Assembly (NCBI GenBank): GCA_015499995.1
Contig: JADNRV010000239.1
Location: 1-64,000 of the forward strand
From: Flammula alnicola
Taxonomy: Eukaryota > Basidiomycota > Agaricomycetes > Agaricales > Strophariaceae
Reading direction: 5' to 3'
Length of the DNA stretch: 64,000 bases
Shown here: positions 47,361 through 57,566 of the stretch, piece after piece
Position numbering within the stretch: the stretch's first letter is position 1
Layout: every line of letters starts with the position of its first letter
Translations under genes and position numbers: made by a program
The notes under the pieces: model-generated
What the model saw: the letters and a program-made list of their open reading frames with translations, nothing else
Databases searched by the model: none
What the model was told of the DNA's origin: nothing

Positions 47361-47720
47361 TGTGGTGAATCACACAGGAGTCACAATCTGCTACTGTCTC
47401 GACTGCTTTTTTTTTAAAAAAAAATCATGGCCGCTGTCTCGACTGCTGTCCACTCTCGATTTCTTTGCCTATGCAAGTTCTTAGCCATGTGCTCGGTCAG
47501 GATTGCTACCAAAAAGTACCTCTTATTGTCAAATTTATTGTTACTCATGTCTCAACGTGGATCATGGATGTCGCCACAACCGACTGGCATCGGCAAATAA
47601 TAAGCCAAAATATTAGGGTCAATATATAAATCTTTACAGTATGGTCTAAGGTGTCAGTTGTGGTGAAAGACTGTCATCAGTTTCGTCAGTTTCGTCGTCT
47701 TCGGTCGACTCTGTTCCCAT
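47361..47720 (-). pseudogene. Relic of an A-gene 3' end
   Basis: GTTGTGGTGAATCACACAGG at 47361 and the stretch from about 47550 match the 3' flank of A4 (60780-60910), with an interruption containing a poly-T/poly-A run. From 47640 the match enters the A coding end in reverse (tcagtttcgtcgtcttcgg), encoding the TEDDETDETDD acidic tail. It stops sharply at CTCTGTTCC near 47720. It is the last 25 or so codons and 3' flank of a fifth A copy. Confidence 0.8.
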
Positions 47721-48260
47721 CAGCAAAAGAGGGAAAAGCGGGTGGGCCTGGGTGAAACTCCGCCCGAAATGTAGCAAATGGCAAGCTCCACAAAGCCAAA
47801 CCCGCCCTCATATAGTCTTGCCAGATCGTCACCCACCATATCACAGGCTTGCCAATTCATGCCAGCAATTATCGTCTTTGCCAATCTTTAAGTAAACATT
47901 GTGAGAAGGTTGTCAAGTCGTCACCATCTTTTTGAATATCTACCAGCCTTGTCTTCAGGGTGACATGACCTTGCCAGCCATTCACCTGCCATGTTAAACA
48001 TTGGCATATTTTAACAATGCTTATATTACCTTTGTCAATCTTCTGACAAGCTTGATGAAGCCATTTCCAATTGTCATCGCGCGGGCCAGGTAATTGTCAT
48101 GTTCTCACTGGGAGGATTACCGATTGGGAATCATGGGCCGGCCAGCCGGACCCCGACCATGCGTTTTGCCACAAAGTCACGTGTCGCAAAACGCAAGGTC
48201 GGGCCTCGGGCACCGGACCGCTTTTCTTTTTTCCTGTCAGCAACTGTCAAACGTTCAAGT
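47721..48260. other. Non-coding stretch with repeated TTGCCA(A/G) motifs
   Basis: No gene. From about 47810 to 48060 the motif TTGCCAR or TGCCAR recurs roughly ten times in both orientations, a pattern common in subterminal regions of CACTA-like and Plavaka-like transposons. The first of two imperfect direct repeats (GGAGGATTACC..TTGGGAATCATGG) is at 48085-48150. Confidence 0.4.
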
Positions 48261-48967
48261 ATGTCACGGTCTGACTCGAGTTATCAACCAACTCCGAGTC
48301 CTCGACTATCTCGCCATCACCGCACCGACACAATCCTCTCTCTGCCTGGCCAGTCCTGTGCACCACAATCACCCACACGCTCACCGCGTCACCTAAAGTC
48401 TGAACCTCGCTCCCAGCCTCTTCTGAAGAGGCAATCCACCTTCAAGCGTCGCTCACTCGGCAAACTCAAAAATCGCAGCCCCAAGCCCATATCACCTATT
48501 GTTCAGGGACCAGCAACCCCCCGAAAGCCTTCCCAGCGTACCAATGCAGAAAAGGCGACACGTAAAACCCGTCAGTGAGTAAATTCAATCCAATCGAAGT
48601 CCGATTTAGTTGTGAATACTTCGACAGGGATTTCGCACCGCTCGGAATTCTCGATTCCCAGGTAGACTCTCAGGGATGGTTGAACCATCTTGTAGGAGAC
48701 TCGGATCATCATCCTAGCCCACCCGGGGAGGTTATCTCAAGCCCCGCAAGCTGGAACGAAGAGGGACGGGTCCACCAGCGCTGTCCAGGTTGCAGAGAAG
48801 CGTTTGCTGAGCTTGCGCGTGTGCAAGATCGCCATGGTGCCTCTCTCTCGAAGCTCCGTCGTATGACCGAGGAGCGCGACAAGATAGCCGGGCAGTTACG
48901 TATGGTGAGGGAATTCATGGGGTCTGTGGGGAAGAAATTAGTCGAGGGTGCGGAAATCCCACTTTGA
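48261..48967 (+). CDS. Unrecognised two-exon gene, basic and Ser/Pro-rich with coiled-coil end
   Basis: Exon 1 (48261-48574) encodes a basic Ser/Pro-rich region (MSRSDSSYQPTPSPRLSRHH, RSLGKLKNRSPKPISPIV). A 53-bp intron (gtgagt...cgacag) joins in frame to exon 2 (48628-48967), giving about 218 residues. The C-terminus has a CPGC pair followed by a heptad-like helix (AELARVQDRHGASLSKLRRM, EERDKIAGQLRMVREFMGSV). No family is recognised. It lies between two imperfect direct repeats and next to the Plavaka transposase, so it may be an accessory gene of that element. The clean splice and open frame favour a real gene. Confidence 0.5.
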
Positions 48968-49039
48968 TATGAGTAGTCTGAGGCCCAAATTTCATTTGTT
49001 TTGGATGTCTTAATGGATATTCGTGCCAACGATTTGGAT

Positions 49040-49110
49040 TATTGCCATGTTCTTGCAGGAGGATTACCAATTTCAAGTTGGGAATCATGGACGGCCGGCT
49101 CCGGGATCCC
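49040..49110 (+). repeat. Second of two imperfect direct repeats (first at 48085-48150)
   Basis: Both copies share TGYCATGTTCT, GGAGGATTACC, TTGGGAATCATGG and GGCCGGC in the same order and orientation, with small gaps. They bracket the gene at 48261-48967. Their nature (internal repeats of a transposon or recombination scars) is unknown. Confidence 0.5.
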
Positions 49111-49428
49111 TGTCAAGACGTCAACTTTGTTGATTGATCTCATTCACGTTTGTATAAGTACTTGCCAGCTCACTGCCCTGCCTTTCTTTGCGCCCCGTCT
49201 TGGATGAGCTGGGAGTGCACCACCTGCGGGGGGCCAGCCAGTCGCATCTGATCAAAATTCGTTGCTGACTATTGTTTAATACAGGTTTTCTGCCATTCAA
49301 GTTCATGTAGAACTGCTTCGCAGTCTTCTGACCGCGTCAAGGGCAATGTCGCTCTGGAAGGGTCACAGAATGTGTTGCGAACATAAACAAGTGAGTAATG
49401 TCGATATGTTGCCTACCAAGAGCTATTC

Positions 49429-52400
49429 TTACAATGGAGCATAGCCTTCTTCATCTTCAAGGTCCATAAACCCGCCTTCGCCATCTTCAGCTCCCAAATT
49501 GTCATCGTCGTCCTCATCATCATCGCCCTCGCCCTCGCCTTCACCCTCTTCCTCTTCCTCATCCTCATCCTCGCCCTCGCCCTCTTGTCCTTCGCCTTCC
49601 TCTGCATCATCGTCTTCGGCTTCTTCGCCATCACCGCGGGTGTTCTCCAATGGGGTACCCTTGTCCGCAGTCTCACCCGGTGTGAACTCTTCGTCTGCGG
49701 CTCCTTCGACAGCAACTCCGTCTTCAGCATCATCAGGGTTTGCTGACGAGACCGCCGCTTTTGCGTCATCTGCAAGATCAACCTTGTAGTGGCCAATACC
49801 GTTGCCTGCATAGCGCATGTACATGTCACGGTCTACGAATCTGAGGAGAACATAGTAAGTCATTCTAAGCTATGTGATACAATAAGCAGGAACTCACAGA
49901 TTGACGTAGAAGTACCGCCAGTCATCAATCTCACCCTCGCCTCGCGCCACAGATAAGCCTTTCAAGAGGGTCTCTGTACCCCCATGATAGAATGCCGGAA
50001 TGAGGTGAGCAGCCCGAATTACTTCATCAGGGTTCAAGAATCCAAATGCGCCCGGGTCGTCTGACGGAAGAAATTCAATTCTATGCAGGCGTTTCTTTTC
50101 AAAACCTGCTCGGTAGCTTGTATCCCGCCGGTACCAGCGTACCCAGAGCACGTCATATGTTTCTGGAACGTCACTCGCACCAGCCTTGTTATACACAGCG
50201 TCGAGGTGAAAGATCCCGATGACTCTTGCGTACTCGAATGGGTGGCCTGATTCCTCGTTGCGAGCCAGGATCATGACATCAGCATGGTTTCTTGAGTTGA
50301 TAGAGTCTTGGCCACGTCGTACGTCGTATGTCGTGTAGTTTATTCGCATCACCTTGTGTCGGAAAAGGCGGTTGTTGAGAATGACCAACTTGGACCGCTC
50401 TTCATCTGAGAACTCATTTCCATCTCCAGTCCAAGTTGGATGATGATAACGAGCAAGCAGATGTTCTTGAAGCTTCGGATAAAAGTCCTGTCACCCCGAA
50501 TTAATATTAACAAAATTGAAATATAGTACGATTCTTTGCCTCACCTCAATGGCTGGATCACCTTGGCTTGAAGCAAGAAAACTTGAGATATTGAAGGGAA
50601 AGTTACGAGAATGTGAGATGTGATGGTGAAGTTCTGGCGCGGTAAAAGGAAGAGCTTCAGACTCCGTAAAATCAAGACGTGGTGTCATCGTCTTTTTTGT
50701 TGTGGTGGATGAACCTTTTCCGTGGTTAGGATTGAACTTTGAAGGATTTCTCCTGGCCTCCTCTTGGCCTTGTTTACGAACAAGACGTCGAAGAGCCTGT
50801 TCGCGGCGCTCAAGGCGGGTCATCTGGCGAACAGCTTTGTTTTTATTCGTCCTAGCATAGAAGCGTTTTACCCTGCGGTGTTCTAGCTCACCCTGTATGG
50901 TTCCGCATCGATTAAATTTCATAAGAAGAATGAGGAAGCTTATTGGACATACCGGCTGAGTCGAGTATGAGTCTGAAGTTCCAAACCAACGAATCATCTT
51001 CACATAATCACCGAGAGAGTGTAGTTTGTAGGTAATCATATTGAATATCTTGAGTTTGGGGCCCGTGGTCTGTGAGCGAGTACTGGTCGGCGTGGGTGTT
51101 GTTTGAGCACCTGCTTTCTTCTTGGCCCGGCGTCGTCCACGAGCCGCTTCTTCCTTGGGAAGCTCCTTGGTCTGAAAGGCACTGCAGGTTCGAGTTTTGA
51201 ACCTCCTCAGCTGACGCCCTAGATTCGTTGTACACTGTTCAAGCCAGTTGAGTGACGTCTCTGTGTGCATGCGTAGCTTCGCCAAAGTATGCCATTCAGC
51301 CATTGTAAAGAGAAGTGATAGGATGGCATCGTTATGTGGCTCCGGGAGAAGGCCTTCAAACACAGGGATAGCACACTATATTGATAAATTAACCATAAGT
51401 ATATGAAACACATATGAGACCAGCGAAAATCATCACCTGGAGGAGATCCTCGTAGTTCCGTGCTGCCAACTTCTTCATACTCAACGCATTTTCCCCGAAC
51501 CTCCTAATTGTTGAGCGACCAAAGGTTGGAACAGCGCGGTACCTGCGATTCAGTTCTTGTACAGCCGTCTCGCCATGGGCAACTAGAATTCGGATAAGAT
51601 GTATGAAGGTGGCTTTCCATACGCCCAATTCCCATTCATGCATGAAATCGACGACCAGCATTTTATATAAATTTAATCCAAATTTTGAGAGAGAGGCGAA
51701 GGCGTTCTGAAAGAGACCTGGTAAGCAGACGATTAAATTTGAGCACATGATAATTTAAACGCACCTGTGTGGGCACTAACGACTTGGGTGCAAGAATTCT
51801 CTCAACAGCGGCAGACTTGACCCCTTTTCCCTTCTTGTAGATCTGCTCTCGCGCCAGAAAAATGTCAAACTCCAACTCGCCATTGACAATTCACTGGGTA
51901 GCCTCTCTCCGCTTTTGGTCATTTATCGTACCCAATTCTGGGATGCGTTCCTTTGGGATAAGACATCGTGGACAGGGACATGCACCAAGATTCCGGATAG
52001 TAGCCAGAAGGACTCTGAAAGAAATTGTCAAGAAATGTGAAACACCGTGAAAACAGGAGTACACACTTCTCAGGATAGTCAGCTGAATAAGTGAATATTC
52101 GAGGGTAAAAGCGGCGCAAGACACCATCTGGGCACATAATGACGATTCCATGTTCATACGCATGCATGAATTCGCCATCAAGAAGGAGTTTCCAAATGGC
52201 GTGAACTAGTTCTCGCCGTAAATGGGTGAGAGTTTCTTCTGAGGGTCCTTCCCCAGTCAAATTGGTATAGTAATCGTGAAAGTCGTCAGGTAACTAGAAC
52301 AAAAAACATGTTGAGCTCATTGTGCGAAAAGGATATCACATAGACCCACCTTCGGTATGTATGCGAGATGGTGGCAAGAGCCTGTCCGAGGTTTACCGCG

Positions 52401-53711
52401 CAGCCATTTCGATTGATTTCCGAGGAATAAGTAGATGGGCCACAGAGATGCATTCCCAAAGCTTGCAAGATGCGTCGAGTCTGACCAAAACATGAGGGCA
52501 GCAACTACACGTTCAAGCTCGCATCCGGGCTCTGCTGGAAGGTTTTGGACTGCTTCGTGGGCCTCTACCATGGCGTCTGAAGAGTATATTTCATCGTAAA
52601 CGCGCTGGGCCTCGCTGTCAGCGGTAGGCTTCCAAAATTGCTTGAACGGTGTATAGTGGAAACAACGGGATGCGGAATCTTCGAAAGCTGCCTTGATAAC
52701 TGCTATGAGTGACCGAAAATGTAGACCAGGCACCGAAAACGTAGGAATGTCATTGTCTGAGACACATCCTCGACCAGTAGGGACTTGAATGTCAACCTCG
52801 ACTTCATGCCAGCCGTCCTTGATAATGGCAGGTCCTTCCTTCGATAAATTCCTTGGTCCTGATAAACTGGAAGAATCTTCGAGGCTAGCGTCAAACTTGG
52901 CAGTTTCTTTTCGAATGTCGAAGTCGATTAAATCTTCCTTTTTGAAGTCGTCAGATTTAAGGAAATTCAGGAGCTTGACCATCTCGCCGATTGACTTCAT
53001 TGCCGAGCCAGACCACATCCAATTCATCAGTCCAAATATGGTTGAGTTGGCAAATGGAAAGTAGCTAGGAGTTGTTTCCGCAGATCCAGATGTGATGCTG
53101 TTGTCCTCCAGGATCACAGACAGGCGTGAGTTGGTAGCGACAGGTGCATCGGTTGCGACCTGAGGAGGCGTAATGTCGGACATGTTTTCGAGGGTAAGAA
53201 GGTCGTCTGGGTTGTGGGTAGGGACCGAGGGATATTCGCGATACATTCCAAAGGAATTCTTGAGGGTATGGGCGGCTTTCCATACATACTGAGGAGTTGC
53301 ATCTGAGTCAGGTTCAGGCGCTGGCTGTGAGTTGGGAACGATTTCTGGGAGCGTTGCTGCGGCCTCCGGTAGAGGTCCTCTAGTGCCACAGGATCTTCCG
53401 TGATCTTGTGCCCTGTCATACTCAGCCGGCTTCCATTTGAAGAAATCTCGCATATGCTGGCGTGTTGTCCAAGTTGCAGCCGGTATCGCAGGTTTAGCAG
53501 AAGAATTGCCAGATTGTGCGCTAGACCTCGTAGACAAAGAATCGCGATTTGCGGACGCAAGGCTTGAAGGGCCTGGCTGAGGGAAGGTACTGGTCGCAGG
53601 TTGTTCCCCTCGTTCATGGATGGTTAGCAAGGTGCCAGTAGCAGTGTCAGGTGACAGGGAGCCGCTTTGCTGTGTGGCCGTGGCAGGAAGGGGGGGATTT
53701 GGAGAAGACAT
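49429..53711 (-). CDS. B3::Plavaka chimera, in-frame fusion of B N-terminus to a Plavaka transposase
   Basis: The start MSSPNPPLPATATQQSG and the next 110 or so residues (WTTRQHMRDFFKWKPAEYDR, HGRSCGTRGP) are nearly identical to B4. At about 53376, right after CGTRGP, the same open frame passes into Plavaka-type transposase: FGMYREYPSVPTHNPDD, KDGWHEVEVDIQVPTGRG, FSVPGLHFRSLIAVIKAAFE, TPFKQFWKPTADSEAQRVYD, AALMFWSDSTHLASFGNASL. Later exons give LGACPCPRCLIPKERIPELG, MLVVDFMHEWELGVWKATFI, AFYHGGTETLLKGLSVARGE, YFYVNL-FVDRDMYMRYAGN and an acidic tail (EDEEEEEGEGEGEGDDDE) ending GYAPL. The first ORF is uninterrupted across the junction, and the later exons I checked join in frame, giving about 1,290 residues. 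The N-terminal zinc finger usual in Plavaka proteins is missing, and the rest of B3 was not found downstream. Whether the fusion is expressed is unknown. Confidence 0.82.
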
Positions 53712-54421
53712 GTGTGGATGGTTTGGAAAAACTACGGCCCGCAATTTATATTCCTCGTCGGAGTACGCCACCCACGCTTGAAAGCGCTTTCGGAAGCGCT
53801 TGAAGAAGCCTTTAGGCCCGAGTACATCGAACGAAGATTCCTCATCTGCGCTGCTTTCAAATCGCCCAGTATTGTTCAAATTCGATCCCTGATTACTGCC
53901 AATTGTTTGACAGTTGGTTCCCAGGTCTACTTGCGACTGGCAGACACAGCAGGCAGCAATTGTGCTTTGAAACGAGTTTAGTGAGTGGAACGTGGGAATT
54001 CCTTGACAATTGAAAATATCCAACGAAGTCCGCTTGACGCCCGAATTTGGCCCAATTGGCCCTTGATTGGCCCCGAACAACAGAAGACTTTTCGCTACGC
54101 AAACTTATTCCTAAACAAAAGACCCAGGAGTATTTGGCCGGATACGAATATTTCGGTATGGCTTAGGAAAAAAGGACGTGGATAGTTTTGGCGAATCACA
54201 CAGAAATCACAACATTTTGTCCTCTTCTGGCATTATCACGTTCAAGTTCGTTGAGGTCTAGCCTTATGTCGGACAACTTGTACTCTACTTGTATCTAGGT
54301 ACGTGTGGAATCACAACATGTAATAACTCAACGTGGATCATGGATACGTCGCCTCAACCGACTGGCATCAGGAAATAATAAGCCAGAAAATTAGGGTCAA
54401 TATGAGTCTTTACAGTATGGT
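53712..54421. other. Spacer between A3 and B3
   Basis: This stretch is closely related to the A4-B4 spacer (60295-60916): shared TTGACAATTGAAAATATCCAA, GACCCAGGAGTRYTTGGCCGG and GGACGTGGATAGTT. An open frame runs upstream of the B start to 54080, but its sequence is not conserved as protein between the two spacers, so it is treated as 5' untranslated sequence and promoter. Confidence 0.5.
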
Positions 54422-56771
54422 CTAGGGTGTCAGCTGTGGTGAAAGACTGTCATCAGTTTCGTCAGTTTCGTCGTCTTCGGTCGATTCCGTTCCTTCCTCC
54501 TGCGCCTCTTCACCTTCGTTCTCTTCTTTACCGCGTCCTTCATTCCCCTCAATGCAATTCACAATACCCCGTAATTCATCTAATTCATCTGCAAACACCT
54601 CAGCGTAGGCGCACAACCCAGCGCGATCAAAGTCAATGACGGAGACCTCATTGTCGTCGTTAACTAAGAGGTTATCCAGCCGAATGTCACGGTGAAGTAT
54701 CCCTCCTCGATGAATCCCTTCGAGCGCTCGTAAAAATGCGTCGCTAGAGATCGCAAAGTATCAGATCAGAGCAGAGGTAGGTAATTGGAGAACTCACACT
54801 TCTATCTGGGGAACATATACTTCATCTTTCTTGAATTTGCTATCCTTTTCAAGCTCCCTAGTCCTGAGGCTCTTGCCGCCATGATCCATCACCAAAGCCA
54901 TAGTGCTGGTTTCGATATCTTGAAAAAGTCCATGAACACGAATGACACCCTCGACAGTCTGAACCGAAGCCAGGTGTGCGTACATATTGTATTCGTTTCG
55001 CATCGATGTCTGCTGTGCCTCTGAGAAACCCAATTTGACCAAACACCTGTGGGACAGTTTTTCGCCGGAATCTGTCTCGACCTCGATCACTGCTCGATGG
55101 ATGACACCTACGGCGCCTGTTCCGATGGGTGCCTGCAATGTGATCATCATGAAGTGGCTGGAAGAATACACGGCTTTCCTGGCCGGCTCCTTAAAAGAGT
55201 CATCGAACAGACCAGGAACACAGCTCGAGCCCTGACGAATGAAAGACGATGGCACCGGCGATCGATAATGTTCATAGTCAAGCCTGATAATTGCCAATTC
55301 TCGCGAGCTGATCTCTTTCGCAGTCTACAGAAAATGAATGAGCAAAGCTGGAAACTAGATCGTGAACGACCTACTTCGTCTGCCTTGTAAACTCCGCCCT
55401 CGTTGTACACCCTTGGGAAAGTCTGCGGACTGACTTTCCTTCGTTTGCTAGGAGATGATGGAGGACTTTCTAAGTTTTCTGTAGACCGCTTGCGAGTGGG
55501 AGTTCCTGGAGTAGTAGGTGATCCGCCGGTATTCTTTTTTGCTTTGTACCTTTCCAGCGCATCCTGCAAAATGGCTATGTGCAGTCCCATATGAATCTTC
55601 CTGTATTTTGGGTTCTTGCAGTGGACGGTGTCGATTGCATTAGAGAGGTAGAGTGTTTGAGATGCTCGATGACGTATACCAATGCGTTCGTATGTCCCAC
55701 AGTTGAAAATCAGGAATGTGGCATCATATTTCACAGCCGATGCCCATGTCTGGGAAGGGATTAATAAGATCCAGTGATCTGCGAGATAATGTAGTCACTT
55801 ACGCGCTGGATATAATCGTTTCCGTTAAGACGATATTTCCGGCGAGTCACCCCGCGCCGACCCGGTACTTTAACCTGGACAACTTTAGGTTTGAGTGCTG
55901 AACTTTTATCATGGATTGGAGCGATGACGATGTGAGATGTTGTCGAAGTAGCCGAGAAATCACGTCTGATGTTAGGTCCTTTCGCCACGACACGTTTGGA
56001 TCGTTGATATTTCGGCATAGTCTCGTTGGGTAGTACCGTCTTTGGGGCATCCAGTGGAGGGCGTAATGGGGTAGTTGTTGGGTATCCTGTTGTATGCGCT
56101 CCTTCCCATTTAAATTGAGGTGTTGCCTTCATCCGAGTCACAAGAGTCTCTCCAGATTTCGTAAGAGCAAAAAAAGACCACACAGCTAGCCAAGGGAAGG
56201 TTCGAGGAAACTCTTCCATCATGTCAAAAGTTGCTTTGTCAAAGGATTCGACTAGAGATTGGGGTATAAAGGGGTTGGAAGAGAGGGATTTATAAAAGGG
56301 GAATAATCTGCCTTCTCTCAGAAATAGATTTTCTTCGTCGTCATATCCGACATTGAATGTTGAAAACCCAAACAAGCACGACCAAGCTAACTCCTGTGGA
56401 TGGATACAAAGCTTCGAGGCATATCTAATGCACGCGCGCGCCACACACGCGTAATACTGCTCCCCTACATCTTCAGAATCGTCCATAGTGGCCGGGTCAT
56501 TTTGGGGAAATAGATAGTCGTGGCGATAGAAATGGTGACCAGCTGCGGTAAAGGCTCCAAGCATCCTGTCCCATTCAGCGGATAGGTCCTGGGAAAGAGA
56601 AGGTGCGGCTTTAACATGTTTGAGGATTAAATTAGAGTCGATGTGTCTGTCATAGAAGGTAATGGGGTTCTGAATGGCCTGAGGGACATCTGGCCGAGTT
56701 TTCAATGGCGGGTAGTTGTACTCTAACGCGTCCTCGAGGATTGATGCAAAAGGATCATCTGAAGAGAGCAT
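54422..56771 (-). CDS. A3: kinase-like protein with inactive nuclease-like N-terminal domain
   Basis: Nearly identical to A1, with all four exons and their splice sites intact (CAGCGC|gtaagt, GATGAA|gtaggt, GAAGT|gtgagt). The nuclease-like region again reads VWSFFALTKSGE where B has E-x-K. Middle module: DATFLIFNCGTYERIGIRHR. The probable nuclear signal is KRRKVSP. Kinase motifs are GTGAVG, CLVKLGF, NEY, LHRDIRLDN and VIDFDRAG. The acidic tail ends SPQLTP. High identity to A1 in exons, introns and promoter indicates a recent duplication or gene conversion. It is transcribed toward the B3::Plavaka chimera, in the same order as the other pairs. Confidence 0.82.
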
Positions 56772-57097
56772 AGCAGCCCAAGATAATTGGAATCTGGTGG
56801 CACATTTATGTGAGCTAATAAGCTCCCGAAATCAACAAACATTGTTACGCACCGGTTTTGCCGTCTGACGCTCTGGATGTCGAGCAACCCCGAAACACTT
56901 TGTTATAACCCAGAGGTATAAGGCTCAACCTCTAAGTTACGGTTGACAAGATGTATGAAAGGGAGAGCGGCGAACATGAAGGCAACGCAAAGGTCGAAGT
57001 CAGGTGAAGGTAGAGCCCATTGTTAAACAAGGAACATTCATTGATTCAATATTGGAAAGTCACTGTTGACACTGTTGAATTTACAACCTGTCACGTG
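56772..57097 (-). promoter_or_regulatory. Promoter of A3 with CACGTG box
   Basis: CACGTG at 57092-57097 lies about 321 bp upstream of the start. The block between is almost the same as the A1 proximal promoter once the A1 insertion is removed. Confidence 0.5.
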
Positions 57098-57566
57098 ATC
57101 GGGCGCTTATAACTGACAAACATTAGCGAGCCAGAGCCAGAGGTACTTACTCTACTGTTGTGAGTCCTTTTTAACTCTCGTCGACTATTTCACGCACTGA
57201 TCACAACCTTACTTCTGCCATCTATCATCCAGTTATGTTGACCGTCCGTATCTTTGTTCGACATACTTATTATGAGAACGCCGGCATTAGCAGAAGAAAC
57301 GTCGCGCATTGCATTCCCTTCTCCAATGTTTTTCTCTCGACGTATTCTTCCCCAGGTTTAAAAAATATGCGGAGATCAGTACATTTCTAATCCAACAGCT
57401 CCCTCGAGCTGTTATTCGGAGTCCAGTCTTATACCCACCAAATCGCTTTACCATGATGCTGTTCAGAATATTCTATGTGACTCCTGTAAATACATATACT
57501 TAGACAAGGATCAACGTTTGCGTATCGATAGAAACTAAAATACAGTAAATCATGAAATAAATCTAT
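57098..57566. repeat. Duplicated segment between B4 and A3
   Basis: From about 57483 leftwards the sequence is the inverted counterpart of 16818-17081 (shared AGAATATTCTGAACAGCAT, AAATGTACTGATC-type strings and GCGCTTATAA). A 57130-57330 portion has no match in the A1 flank. The remaining 57484-57566 is the B4 3' flank, shared with B1 (TCTATCGATAYGCAAACGTT). Confidence 0.6.

Noticed and set aside
48099..48260. Upstream in-frame extension of the 48261 gene
   Set aside because: It runs through one of the direct repeats and a pyrimidine-rich leader; the ATG at 48261 is the more plausible start.
49499..49789. Ser/Pro-only plus-strand frame
   Set aside because: Antisense of the acidic Glu/Asp tail of the Plavaka transposase; low-complexity artefact.
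53712..54080. N-terminal extension of the B3 chimera to 54080
   Set aside because: The frame is open but not conserved as protein in the B4 5' flank, while MSSPNPP is the start shared by both.
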